Assembly: GCA_036558265.1 (NCBI GenBank)
Contig: DATBFY010000121.1
Coordinates: 1 to 5,284, forward strand
Reading direction: 5' to 3'
DNA from: RYN-433 sp036558265
Lineage (GTDB): Bacteria > Planctomycetota > Phycisphaerae > Tepidisphaerales > Tepidisphaeraceae
DNA length: 5,284 nucleotides
This document shows positions 1 to 5,226 of this stretch, piece after piece. Made by a program: the position numbers and the translations under genes. The notes under the pieces were generated by a model. The model saw nothing but the letters and a program-made list of their open reading frames with translations. It searched no databases and was not told where the DNA came from. How positions within the stretch are numbered: position 1 is the first letter of the stretch; every line of letters starts with the position of its first letter.

Positions 1-1404
1 GACGTCCGCCTCACCGGCCAGGACGCGATGGACTCGGCCATCATGCACACGGTCCCCTCGAGCGACGACTCGATGGTGCTGGCCGTTCCTGAGCCTGCCG
101 CGGCCGCGATGGCCAACCTCAAGCTCCTCTACCAGCTCAACGCCTCGCTGGGCTCCAGCTTCGACATGGACCAGGTGCTCGAGGTCGTGATGGACCTGGT
201 CTTCGAGCACGTCAAGGCCGACCGCGGCATCATCCTGGCGCTCGACGAGCGCCGAAACGAGCTGATCCCCAAGGTCGTCCGCACCCGCGACGAAACGGTG
301 CCCGGCGGCGCTCGAGGGGAAAATGGCCGCAACGCCGAGGACAAGCAGCAGCAGGCGGAGAAGATCCACGCCTCGCGCACGATCATCAACTACGTCATCG
401 AGCGCGGCGAGGGCGTGCTCTCCAGCAACGCGATGACCGACGCCCGCTTCTCCAAGGGCAAGAGCGTCCACAACCTGGGCATCCGCTCGGCGTTGTGCGT
501 CCCGATCAAGTGCCGCCGCATGGACGGCAAGGAGGGGGACGAGATCATGGGCGTGATCTACATCGACTCATCCGTCAAGAATTACACCTACTCGCCCGAC
601 CAGCTTCGCCTCCTGACCGCGATCGGCCTCCAGGCGGGCCTGGCCGTGCAGAACGCCAAGCTCTACCAGCAGGGCCTTCAGGCCGAGCGCCTGGCGGCCA
701 TCGGCGAGACCACCGCCGCCCTTTCCCACTCGATCAAGAACATCCTCCAGGCGCTGCGCGGCGGCGCCGACGTGGTCGAGATGGGCATCAAGAACAACAA
801 CATGCCCCAGCTCGCCAAGGGCTGGCGGGTGGTCGATCGCAACATGGAGAAGATCTACAACCTGACCATGAACCTGCTGGCCTACAGCAAGAACCGCGAG
901 CCGCGCCTCGAGTTGGTCAACCCCAAGAAGCTGCTGGAGGAGTGCGTCGAGCTGATCGCCACCCCCGCCAACGACAAGGGCGTCATGGTCGTCGCCGACG
1001 TGGACAAGGACAACCCCGCCATCCCGATGGACCCCGACGGCATGCACCAGGTGATCATGAACCTCCTGAGCAACTCGCTCGACGCCGTCACCCCCCAGGA
1101 AGGCCTGATCCGCATCGTCTGCCACTACGACCCGGAGAACCGCCAGACGATCATCGAGGTGATCGACAACGGCAGCGGCATCCCCGAGCCGATGATGAAG
1201 CACATGTTCGAGCTGTTCCACTCGACCAAGGGCAACCGCGGCACCGGCATCGGCCTGGCGGTCGCGCGCAAGATCGTCGAGGAGCACGAGGGGAGCATCA
1301 GCGTGCAGTCCAAGCCCGCCGAGGGCACGACCTTCACGATCCGCCTGCCCGTCGAGCACGACACGCTCGCCGACCCGAGTCACACGCATGGCCCGCGGCG
1401 GTGA
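1..1404 (+). CDS. GAF-domain sensor histidine kinase, 5'-truncated by window edge
   Basis: Predicted cytoplasmic two-component sensor kinase: an ATP-dependent autokinase that would pass phosphate to an unseen response regulator. The frame is open from base 1, so the ATG at 28 is probably internal and the protein begins upstream; planctomycete relatives often carry an N-terminal FHA domain, which is inference here. Counting from the Met at 28: an Ala/Pro-rich linker to about residue 28, a GAF domain at about 45-213 with a charged insert near 84-118, then a dimerisation/H-box helix pair with LSHSIKN (His234). The HATPase_c domain follows with N-box NLLSNSLDA (Asn345, Asn349), G1 DNGSGI (from Asp380), F-box LFHSTKG and G2 GTGIGLAV (from Gly405). 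No transmembrane segment is visible, so it should sense a soluble ligand or partner. The H-box is odd: Ser instead of Glu/Asp follows the His, and there is no Pro after the Asn. Family call is secure; the signal is unknown. Confidence 0.93.
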   Translation, partial: DVRLTGQDAMDSAIMHTVPSSDDSMVLAVPEPAAAAMANLKLLYQLNASLGSSFDMDQVLEVVMDLVFEHVKADRGIILALDERRNELIPKVVRTRDETVPGGARGENGRNAEDKQQQAEKIHASRTIINYVIERGEGVLSSNAMTDARFSKGKSVHNLGIRSALCVPIKCRRMDGKEGDEIMGVIYIDSSVKNYTYSPDQLRLLTAIGLQAGLAVQNAKLYQQGLQAERLAAIGETTAALSHSIKNILQALRGGADVVEMGIKNNNMPQLAKGWRVVDRNMEKIYNLTMNLLAYSKNREPRLELVNPKKLLEECVELIATPANDKGVMVVADVDKDNPAIPMDPDGMHQVIMNLLSNSLDAVTPQEGLIRIVCHYDPENRQTIIEVIDNGSGIPEPMMKHMFELFHSTKGNRGTGIGLAVARKIVEEHEGSISVQSKPAEGTTFTIRLPVEHDTLADPSHTHGPRR

Positions 1405-1428
1405 TCACCACGTCGCGTCGATTCATAG

Positions 1429-1446
1429 GCGCGATTATAATCCCGC
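1429..1446 (+). promoter_or_regulatory. Palindromic -10 promoter element ahead of the esterase gene
   Basis: A perfect TATAAT (1436-1441) sits in an otherwise GC-rich 51-bp gap between the kinase stop and the esterase start. It is part of the self-complementary octamer ATTATAAT (1434-1441), whose flanks extend the symmetry to 18 bp with one mismatched pair. No good -35 hexamer lies 15-19 bp upstream (around 1413-1418 the sequence is TCGCGT). A start about 7 nt past the -10 would fall near 1448, giving a leader of fewer than 10 nt. The symmetry could also be a repressor operator covering the -10. Promoter role is inferred. Confidence 0.5.
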
Positions 1447-1450
1447 GAGG
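1447..1450 (+). promoter_or_regulatory. Shine-Dalgarno GAGG deciding the esterase start
   Basis: GAGG (extending to GAGGTGA) lies 5 nt before the ATG at 1456, so this ATG is preferred over the in-frame GTG at 1450, which overlaps the GAGG itself. If transcription begins at about 1448-1450, the GTG could instead serve as a nearly leaderless start; the two choices differ by only two residues. Confidence 0.5.
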
Positions 1451-1455
1451 TGAGC

Positions 1456-2400
1456 ATGAATCGATGGAGCTGCGCCCTGACCTTGATCGCGCTGACGGTG
1501 GTGATCCCCGCGCGCGGAGAGCAACACCCCTCCAATCCGCCCGGCCCGCTGCCAAGCCCCGGGATTCATCCCGGGGAGACTGCCCCCGCCTGCCCCTACC
1601 CCACCGCCCACGACGCGCCCCTCGACCCCCAGGAGAAACTCCTCAAGACCACCGACGATTACTCCCTCTACCGCGTCGAGTTCAACGGCATCGTCCCCAA
1701 AAGCCGCATCCCGGCCAACCTCTACGTCCCGCGAAAGGGTCAGTTCAAAGCCCCCTACCCCGCCGTCCTCCTCCAGTACGGCACCGGCGGCAACAAGAAC
1801 ACCAACTACATCGTCGCCATCGGCCAGCTCGCCGTCGCCAAAGGCTTCGCCGTCCTCACGATCGACGCCCCCGACCGCGGCGAGCGCAAGGGCAAGGAAT
1901 CACCCAAGCTCGGCCTCTTCGACAGCCGCTTCTTCCAGTACCTGGGCGACTACTCCCGCGCCACCGACTACCTGGCCGCGCGCACCGACGTGGACGCCAA
2001 GCGCCTGGCCTACGTCGGCATCTCCTGGGGCGCGATCACCGGCGTCACCTTTGCCGCCCATGACCCGCGCATCACCGTCGTCGCCTCGCTCGTGGGCGGC
2101 GGCAACTTCGCCGCCCTGGTTCCCGGCGGCGCGCCCGCGGACCTGGTCGCCAAGCTCCGCACCTACGACCCCTACTACCACATCGCCCTGATCGCCCCCC
2201 GCCCCCTGCTCCTGGTGAACGTCACCCGCGACCAGCTGGTGCCGCGCATCATGTCCGAATCGCTGCAGAAGGCCGCCCCCGATTACGCCAGGCGCATCTG
2301 GCTCAACTGCGACCACTTCTTCAACGGCGTCGATCGCGTCGCCGAGGCGACGATGGTCATCGACTGGGTGAAGGAGAACCTCCCCAAGACCAGACCGTAG
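1456..2400 (+). CDS. Exported alpha/beta-hydrolase, acetyl xylan esterase/dienelactone hydrolase type
   Basis: A 314-residue serine hydrolase predicted to cleave ester bonds outside the cytoplasm, possibly acyl groups on polysaccharides; the substrate is not fixed by the sequence. The N-terminus MNRWSCALTLIALTVVIPARG reads as a Sec signal peptide with likely cleavage after Ala-Arg-Gly. A low-complexity Pro/Gly linker follows (to about residue 45), then the hydrolase fold. Visible elements are PAVLLQYGTGG (the strand and oxyanion-hole region), the nucleophile elbow GISWG with Ser190, the acid Asp259 in NVTRDQLVP, and His287 in NCDHFFNG, so the catalytic triad is complete. The fold segment TIDAPDRGERKG resembles acetyl xylan esterase and dienelactone-hydrolase-like proteins. 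It has its own candidate promoter and ends 33 bp before the dehydrogenase gene, suggesting cotranscription. A 20-bp palindrome lies in the linker-coding part. A GTG at 1450 would add two residues. Fold is sure; substrate is not. Confidence 0.88.
   Translation: MNRWSCALTLIALTVVIPARGEQHPSNPPGPLPSPGIHPGETAPACPYPTAHDAPLDPQEKLLKTTDDYSLYRVEFNGIVPKSRIPANLYVPRKGQFKAPYPAVLLQYGTGGNKNTNYIVAIGQLAVAKGFAVLTIDAPDRGERKGKESPKLGLFDSRFFQYLGDYSRATDYLAARTDVDAKRLAYVGISWGAITGVTFAAHDPRITVVASLVGGGNFAALVPGGAPADLVAKLRTYDPYYHIALIAPRPLLLVNVTRDQLVPRIMSESLQKAAPDYARRIWLNCDHFFNGVDRVAEATMVIDWVKENLPKTRP
1557..1576. repeat. 20-bp GC-rich palindrome inside the esterase coding sequence
   Basis: CCCCGGGAT and ATCCCGGGG form a perfect 9-bp inverted repeat separated by TC. 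It encodes residues 34-41 (SPGIHPGE) in the nonconserved linker between signal peptide and hydrolase domain. In mRNA it would make a very stable hairpin about 100 nt after the start codon. There is no T-run after it, so it is not a classical intrinsic terminator. It resembles REP-type palindromes scattered in planctomycete genomes (from memory, not searched). Confidence 0.7.
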
Positions 2401-2420
2401 CGCGACGAACCGCGCGGGTG

Positions 2421-2426
2421 AAAGGA
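2421..2426 (+). promoter_or_regulatory. Shine-Dalgarno AAAGGA for the dehydrogenase gene
   Basis: AAAGGA lies 7 nt before the ATG at 2434. An in-frame TGA at 2419-2421 rules out any start further upstream, so this start is well fixed even though it leaves only six residues before the LEPR motif. Confidence 0.6.
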
Positions 2427-2433
2427 TTCACGG

Positions 2434-3633
2434 ATGAGTTTTGTCGAAACGCTCGAACCGCGCACCCTCCTCGCCACCGTCCCCGCGGGCTTTGTCGAAA
2501 CCACGATCGCCACCGGCCTGTCGGCCCCCACCACGATGGCCTTCGCCCCCGACGGACGTCTCTTCGTCTGCCAGCAGGGCGGCGACCTGGCCGTCATCAA
2601 GAACGGCGCGCTCCTGCCCGCCCCCTTCGTCTCCCTCCGCGTCAACAGCGACGGCGAACGCGGCCTTCTCGGCGTCACCTTCGATCCCGGCTTCGCCTCC
2701 AATCACTACGTCTACGTCTATTACACCGTCCCCGGCCGCCACGGCGTCGCCCCGCACAACCGCGTCTCGCGCTTCACCGCCAACGGCGACCTGGCGGCCA
2801 GACACTCCGAAACCGTCCTCCTCGACCTGACCGACCTCAGCTCCGCCTCCAATCACAACGGCGGCGCGATCCACTTCGGCCCCGACGGCAAGCTCTACAT
2901 CGCCGCCGGCGAGAACAACGACGGCGCCAACGCCCAGGACATCACCAACCTCCTGGGCAAGATCCTGCGCATCAACCCCGACGGCACCATCCCGGCCGAC
3001 AACCCCTTTGCCCGCGCCCGCGGCGTCAACCGCGCCATCTGGGCCATCGGACTCCGCAACCCCTACAGCTTCGCCTTCCAGGCCGGCACCGGCCGCATGT
3101 TCATCAACGACGTCGGCGAGCACACCTACGAGGAGATCGACGACGGCGTCGCCGGCTCCAACTACGGCTGGCCCGCCACCGAGGGCCCCACCCACCGCAC
3201 CCGCTACCGCGCGCCGATCTACTCCTACACCCACGGCGACGGTCCCGACACCGGCGACGCCATCGTCGGCTCCGCCTTCTACAACCCCGCCGCGGGCCGA
3301 TCCTTCCCCCGCAGCTACGCCGGCGACTACTTCTTCGCCGACCTCACCAGCGGCTGGATCCGCCGCCTCGACCCGGCCACCCTCGACACCGCCGGCTTCG
3401 CCTCGGGCATCGACACCCCCGTCGCCCTGGCCGTCAACGACGCCGACGGCTCGCTCTATTACCTCGCCCGCGGCCAGGGCGGCGACACCGGCGTCGTCGC
3501 CCGCATCCAGTACGGCGCCGGCGGCACGCGCCGCGCGCTCGCCCCGGCCGCCCCTCCCTCGGCGCCCGCCGTCTTCTCCCGCCAGTGGATCGCCGACCCC
3601 TCCGCCCTCCGCCATCTCTTCGACCAGGCATGA
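2434..3633 (+). CDS. PQQ-dependent sugar (glucose/sorbosone) dehydrogenase-like protein with LEPR-XLL motif
   Basis: A 399-residue protein with the beta-propeller fold of soluble quinoprotein glucose dehydrogenase and aldose sugar dehydrogenases, which oxidise sugars using pyrroloquinoline quinone. Residues 7-14 (LEPRTLLA) match the LEPR-XLL motif found at the start of planctomycete envelope proteins. The propeller starts at about residue 20 (AGFVETTIATGLSAPTTMAF). Family landmarks are DGERGLLGVTFDPGF, SNHNGGAIHFGPDGKLY with His141 at the position of the catalytic base, GLRNPYSFAF with Arg208-Asn209, NDVGEHTYEEID (225-236, the calcium/PQQ-loop region), GSNYGWP, and a closing GVVARIQY strand near 350-360. 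An Ala/Pro-rich tail of about 40 residues ends the protein. No hydrophobic signal peptide precedes the motif and no dockerin or surface-anchor domain follows, so it is compact for a LEPR-XLL protein. It lies 33 bp after the esterase, likely in one operon. PQQ and calcium binding are inferred from family; the sugar substrate is unknown. Confidence 0.9.
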   Translation: MSFVETLEPRTLLATVPAGFVETTIATGLSAPTTMAFAPDGRLFVCQQGGDLAVIKNGALLPAPFVSLRVNSDGERGLLGVTFDPGFASNHYVYVYYTVPGRHGVAPHNRVSRFTANGDLAARHSETVLLDLTDLSSASNHNGGAIHFGPDGKLYIAAGENNDGANAQDITNLLGKILRINPDGTIPADNPFARARGVNRAIWAIGLRNPYSFAFQAGTGRMFINDVGEHTYEEIDDGVAGSNYGWPATEGPTHRTRYRAPIYSYTHGDGPDTGDAIVGSAFYNPAAGRSFPRSYAGDYFFADLTSGWIRRLDPATLDTAGFASGIDTPVALAVNDADGSLYYLARGQGGDTGVVARIQYGAGGTRRALAPAAPPSAPAVFSRQWIADPSALRHLFDQA

Positions 3634-3774
3634 TCGCGTGCGGGTTTTTGTCGATAACATCCCGATTTCAACCCCCGCGCCGCATCGGCCGGTTACACTC
3701 CCCCCTGCGGTGTGCGCGGACCCGCCCGCGCGCCCCCCGCACGCCCGGCCCCGTCGCATCGGCAGGTTCACGTG
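3634..3774 (+). other. Intergenic spacer with imperfect direct repeats before the patatin gene
   Basis: This 141-bp gap holds a T5 run at 3645-3649 just after the dehydrogenase stop, but no convincing stem before it. CGCATCGGCCGGTTACAC (3681-3698) recurs as CGCATCGGCAGGTTCAC (3756-3772), differing by one substitution and one deletion. The second copy supplies the candidate ribosome-binding site. TACACT at 3694-3699 is a weak -10 candidate without a well-placed -35. The gap is long enough for a separate promoter for the patatin gene. Confidence 0.4.
3761..3766 (+). promoter_or_regulatory. Candidate Shine-Dalgarno GGCAGG deciding the patatin start
   Basis: GGCAGG lies 8 nt before the ATG at 3775 and 5 nt before an in-frame GTG at 3772. 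Starting here yields a clean lipoprotein signal peptide. The longer in-frame start at GTG 3712 would add 21 Pro/Arg-rich residues ahead of it, which is implausible. Confidence 0.45.
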
Positions 3775-5001
3775 ATGAATGCAAATCCTCCATACCCCGC
3801 CCGCCCGCATCCCCTGGCCGCCGCTCTCCTGCTGCTGGCCGCCGCCCTCCTGCCCGCCTGCGGCAGCACGCGACCCCCGCAGTCGCCCGAATCCCTCCTC
3901 CAGCAACGCGCCCAGTACGACCAGACGTATCTCAACCAGACCAACGAACGCTACACCGCCATCCTCCGCCGCAACCGGGCCCAGCTCGACGAATACAAGG
4001 CCGGCCGCCGCACCAACCCGCCGGTCATCGATTTCCTGATCATCTCCGGCGGCGGCGACATCGGCGCCTTCGGCGCGGGCTTCCTCAAGGGGTGGGCCGG
4101 CGTCCCCAAGTCCGAGCCGCTCGCCCGGCCGGTCTTCGACATCGTGACCGGCGTCAGCACCGGCGCGCTCATCGCCCCCTTCGCCTGGCTCAACGACCCC
4201 GCTTACGACGACCGCGTCGTCCGCCTCTACCGCAACCCGCGCCCCGACTGGGTCAAGGAGCGCTGGCCCCTCTTCTTCCTGCCCAACAACATCTCCTTCG
4301 CCGAGGTCCCCGGCCTGGAGCGCGAGCTTAAGGAGAGCGTCACGGCGGAGATGATCGCCGACATCGCCCACAAGGAACACGAGGGCCGCCTCCTCTTCGT
4401 CAACACCACCAACCTCGATGATGCCAGCGCCCACGTCTTCTACCTCGTCCCCGAGGCCCGGCGCGCCCTCGCGACCGGCGACGTCGACCGCTTCCGCCAG
4501 ATCCTGCTCGCCTCCGCCGGCATCCCCGGCGCCTTCCCCTACCGCCAGATCGACGGCGCCATGTACGTGGACGGCGCCGTCACCGCCAACCTGCTCTTCG
4601 GCGGCCGCGTCCCCGAGGAGAACCGCCTGCCGGCGCTCTGGCACCGCCTCTACCCCAACGACCCGATGCCCCGCCTCCGCTACTGGGTCATCTTCAACAA
4701 CCAGGTGCGCCCCCCGCCCACGATCGTCCGCCCCCGCTGGTTCGACATCATCACCCGCTCGGTCGAGGTCGCCTCGCGCTCCGCCTCGCTCAACTCGCTG
4801 CGGCAACTGTTCCTGATGGCCGAGGTCGAACACCTCAAGCACGATGCCGACGTCGAGGTGCGCTACGTCGCGGTCCCCGACGACTGGCGTCCCCCCAAAC
4901 CCGGCACGTTCGTCAAGGAAACCATGAACAACCTGGCCGACCTGGGCGAGAAGATGGGCGCCGACCCCAAAAGCTGGATCTCCGAACCCCCCACGCAATA
5001 A
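3775..5001 (+). CDS. Patatin-like phospholipase, lipoprotein
   Basis: A 408-residue predicted membrane-anchored lipid acyl hydrolase. The N-terminus has a hydrophobic Leu/Ala stretch (14-26) and lipobox LPAC with Cys29, so it should be lipidated and tethered outside the cytoplasm. A polar, Gln/Arg-rich helical spacer (about 37-78) leads into the patatin domain. The oxyanion-hole motif is SGGGDIGAFGAGFL (from Ser91), the nucleophile elbow is GVSTG with Ser128, and the catalytic Asp is Asp266 in YVDGAV, with a second Asp-Gly-Ala (Asp260) just before it. The Ser-Asp dyad is complete, so the enzyme looks active. The C-terminal part (about 290-408) continues with YWVIFNNQ and a helical region typical of patatin proteins. 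The start was chosen by lipobox and ribosome-binding site. A 67-bp piece of this gene (4601-4667) is repeated exactly at the window end. The lipid substrate, and whether it acts in membrane turnover, lipid scavenging or defence against other cells, cannot be told from sequence. Confidence 0.92.
   Translation: MNANPPYPARPHPLAAALLLLAAALLPACGSTRPPQSPESLLQQRAQYDQTYLNQTNERYTAILRRNRAQLDEYKAGRRTNPPVIDFLIISGGGDIGAFGAGFLKGWAGVPKSEPLARPVFDIVTGVSTGALIAPFAWLNDPAYDDRVVRLYRNPRPDWVKERWPLFFLPNNISFAEVPGLERELKESVTAEMIADIAHKEHEGRLLFVNTTNLDDASAHVFYLVPEARRALATGDVDRFRQILLASAGIPGAFPYRQIDGAMYVDGAVTANLLFGGRVPEENRLPALWHRLYPNDPMPRLRYWVIFNNQVRPPPTIVRPRWFDIITRSVEVASRSASLNSLRQLFLMAEVEHLKHDADVEVRYVAVPDDWRPPKPGTFVKETMNNLADLGEKMGADPKSWISEPPTQ
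4601..4667 (+). repeat. Internal copy of 67-bp exact direct repeat
   Basis: These 67 bases of the patatin gene, coding for part of the region after the catalytic Asp, are identical to 5218-5284. The match begins at GCGGCCGCG; the preceding bases differ (G at 4600, C at 5217). Its right boundary is unknown because the other copy is cut by the window end. Confidence 0.95.
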
Positions 5002-5044
5002 CCCGCCCGCCCCACCCCACACCCCCCCCGCGCAACACCCCACA
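5002..5044 (+). terminator. C-rich, G-poor tract after the patatin stop, possible Rho-utilisation region
   Basis: About 31 of 43 bases are C, with about four G and no T, immediately after the TAA. Such unstructured C-rich RNA is the kind of sequence Rho binds. The palindrome that follows could act as a pause site. There is no T-tract, so an intrinsic terminator is unlikely. The role is inferred from composition only. Confidence 0.3.
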
Positions 5045-5091
5045 GGTGGCACGGGCGTCCCGCCAGAATCGTCCGGCATTTCACGCCCGTG
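5045..5091. repeat. Palindromic, dispersed-type intergenic repeat
   Basis: CACGGGCGT (5050-5058) and ACGCCCGTG (5083-5091) are perfect 9-bp inverted arms around a 24-nt centre. The left part, AGGTGGCACGGGCGTCCCGC, is itself partly self-complementary. Read on the minus strand it gives GGTPVPPV, and another frame gives RDARAT. Both peptides are familiar as spurious translations of a palindromic repeat that recurs in intergenic DNA of Planctomycetota and Verrucomicrobia (from memory). It lies between the patatin gene and the insertion-sequence end, where it could stabilise mRNA 3' ends. Confidence 0.6.
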
Positions 5092-5097
5092 ACATTA

Positions 5098-5226
5098 GAG
5101 CGCGTCCACGATCACTCCGCAGGGTACCCGCACGACCGGAAGTAGCCCCGCGCGTCGGCGGAAGTGACGGCGGCCAGAGCGGCGGCGATCGCCGACTCCA
5201 GCGCGTCCTGGGTCCGCGCGGCCGCG
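5098..5226 (-). mobile_element. End of an IS630-type insertion sequence, incomplete
   Basis: The transposase C-terminus at 5112 onward implies the end of an IS630/Tc1-type element. These elements insert at TA dinucleotides. A TA at 5096-5097 lies 14 bp outside the transposase stop, so the element edge is placed at 5098 (GAGCGCGTCCACGATCA); the exact end is inferred because the other terminal inverted repeat is not in the window. Recognisable element sequence ends near 5226, where the copied patatin fragment takes over. Confidence 0.55.

Noticed and set aside
1400..1409. Perfect 10-bp palindrome GGTGATCACC overlapping the kinase stop codon
   Set aside because: It is short, of a kind common by chance, and overlaps coding sequence. 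No second copy is near enough to support an operator.
495..2063. Long + strand open frame across the kinase and esterase genes in another phase
   Set aside because: Same Arg/Pro/His-rich shadow pattern. It runs through the kinase stop, the promoter region and half of the esterase.
3641..3660. T5 run after the dehydrogenase stop as an intrinsic terminator
   Set aside because: No stable GC stem directly precedes the T-run, so the hairpin needed for intrinsic termination is missing.
3712..3774. Upstream GTG start for the patatin gene adding 21 residues
   Set aside because: The added Pro/Arg-rich residues would bury the lipoprotein signal peptide. The ATG at 3775 gives a normal lipobox and has a candidate ribosome-binding site.
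2418..4331. Long + strand open frame in a different phase from the dehydrogenase and patatin genes
   Set aside because: The Arg/Pro-rich, low-complexity translation is an out-of-frame shadow of high-GC coding DNA, and it conflicts with two well-supported genes.
2428..5079. Very long open frame on the minus strand across the dehydrogenase and patatin genes
   Set aside because: It is antisense to two genes with clear family motifs. Its Gly/Ala/Val/Asp-rich sequence is what GC-biased codons give when read backwards, and it crosses intergenic DNA. No domain is recognisable in it.
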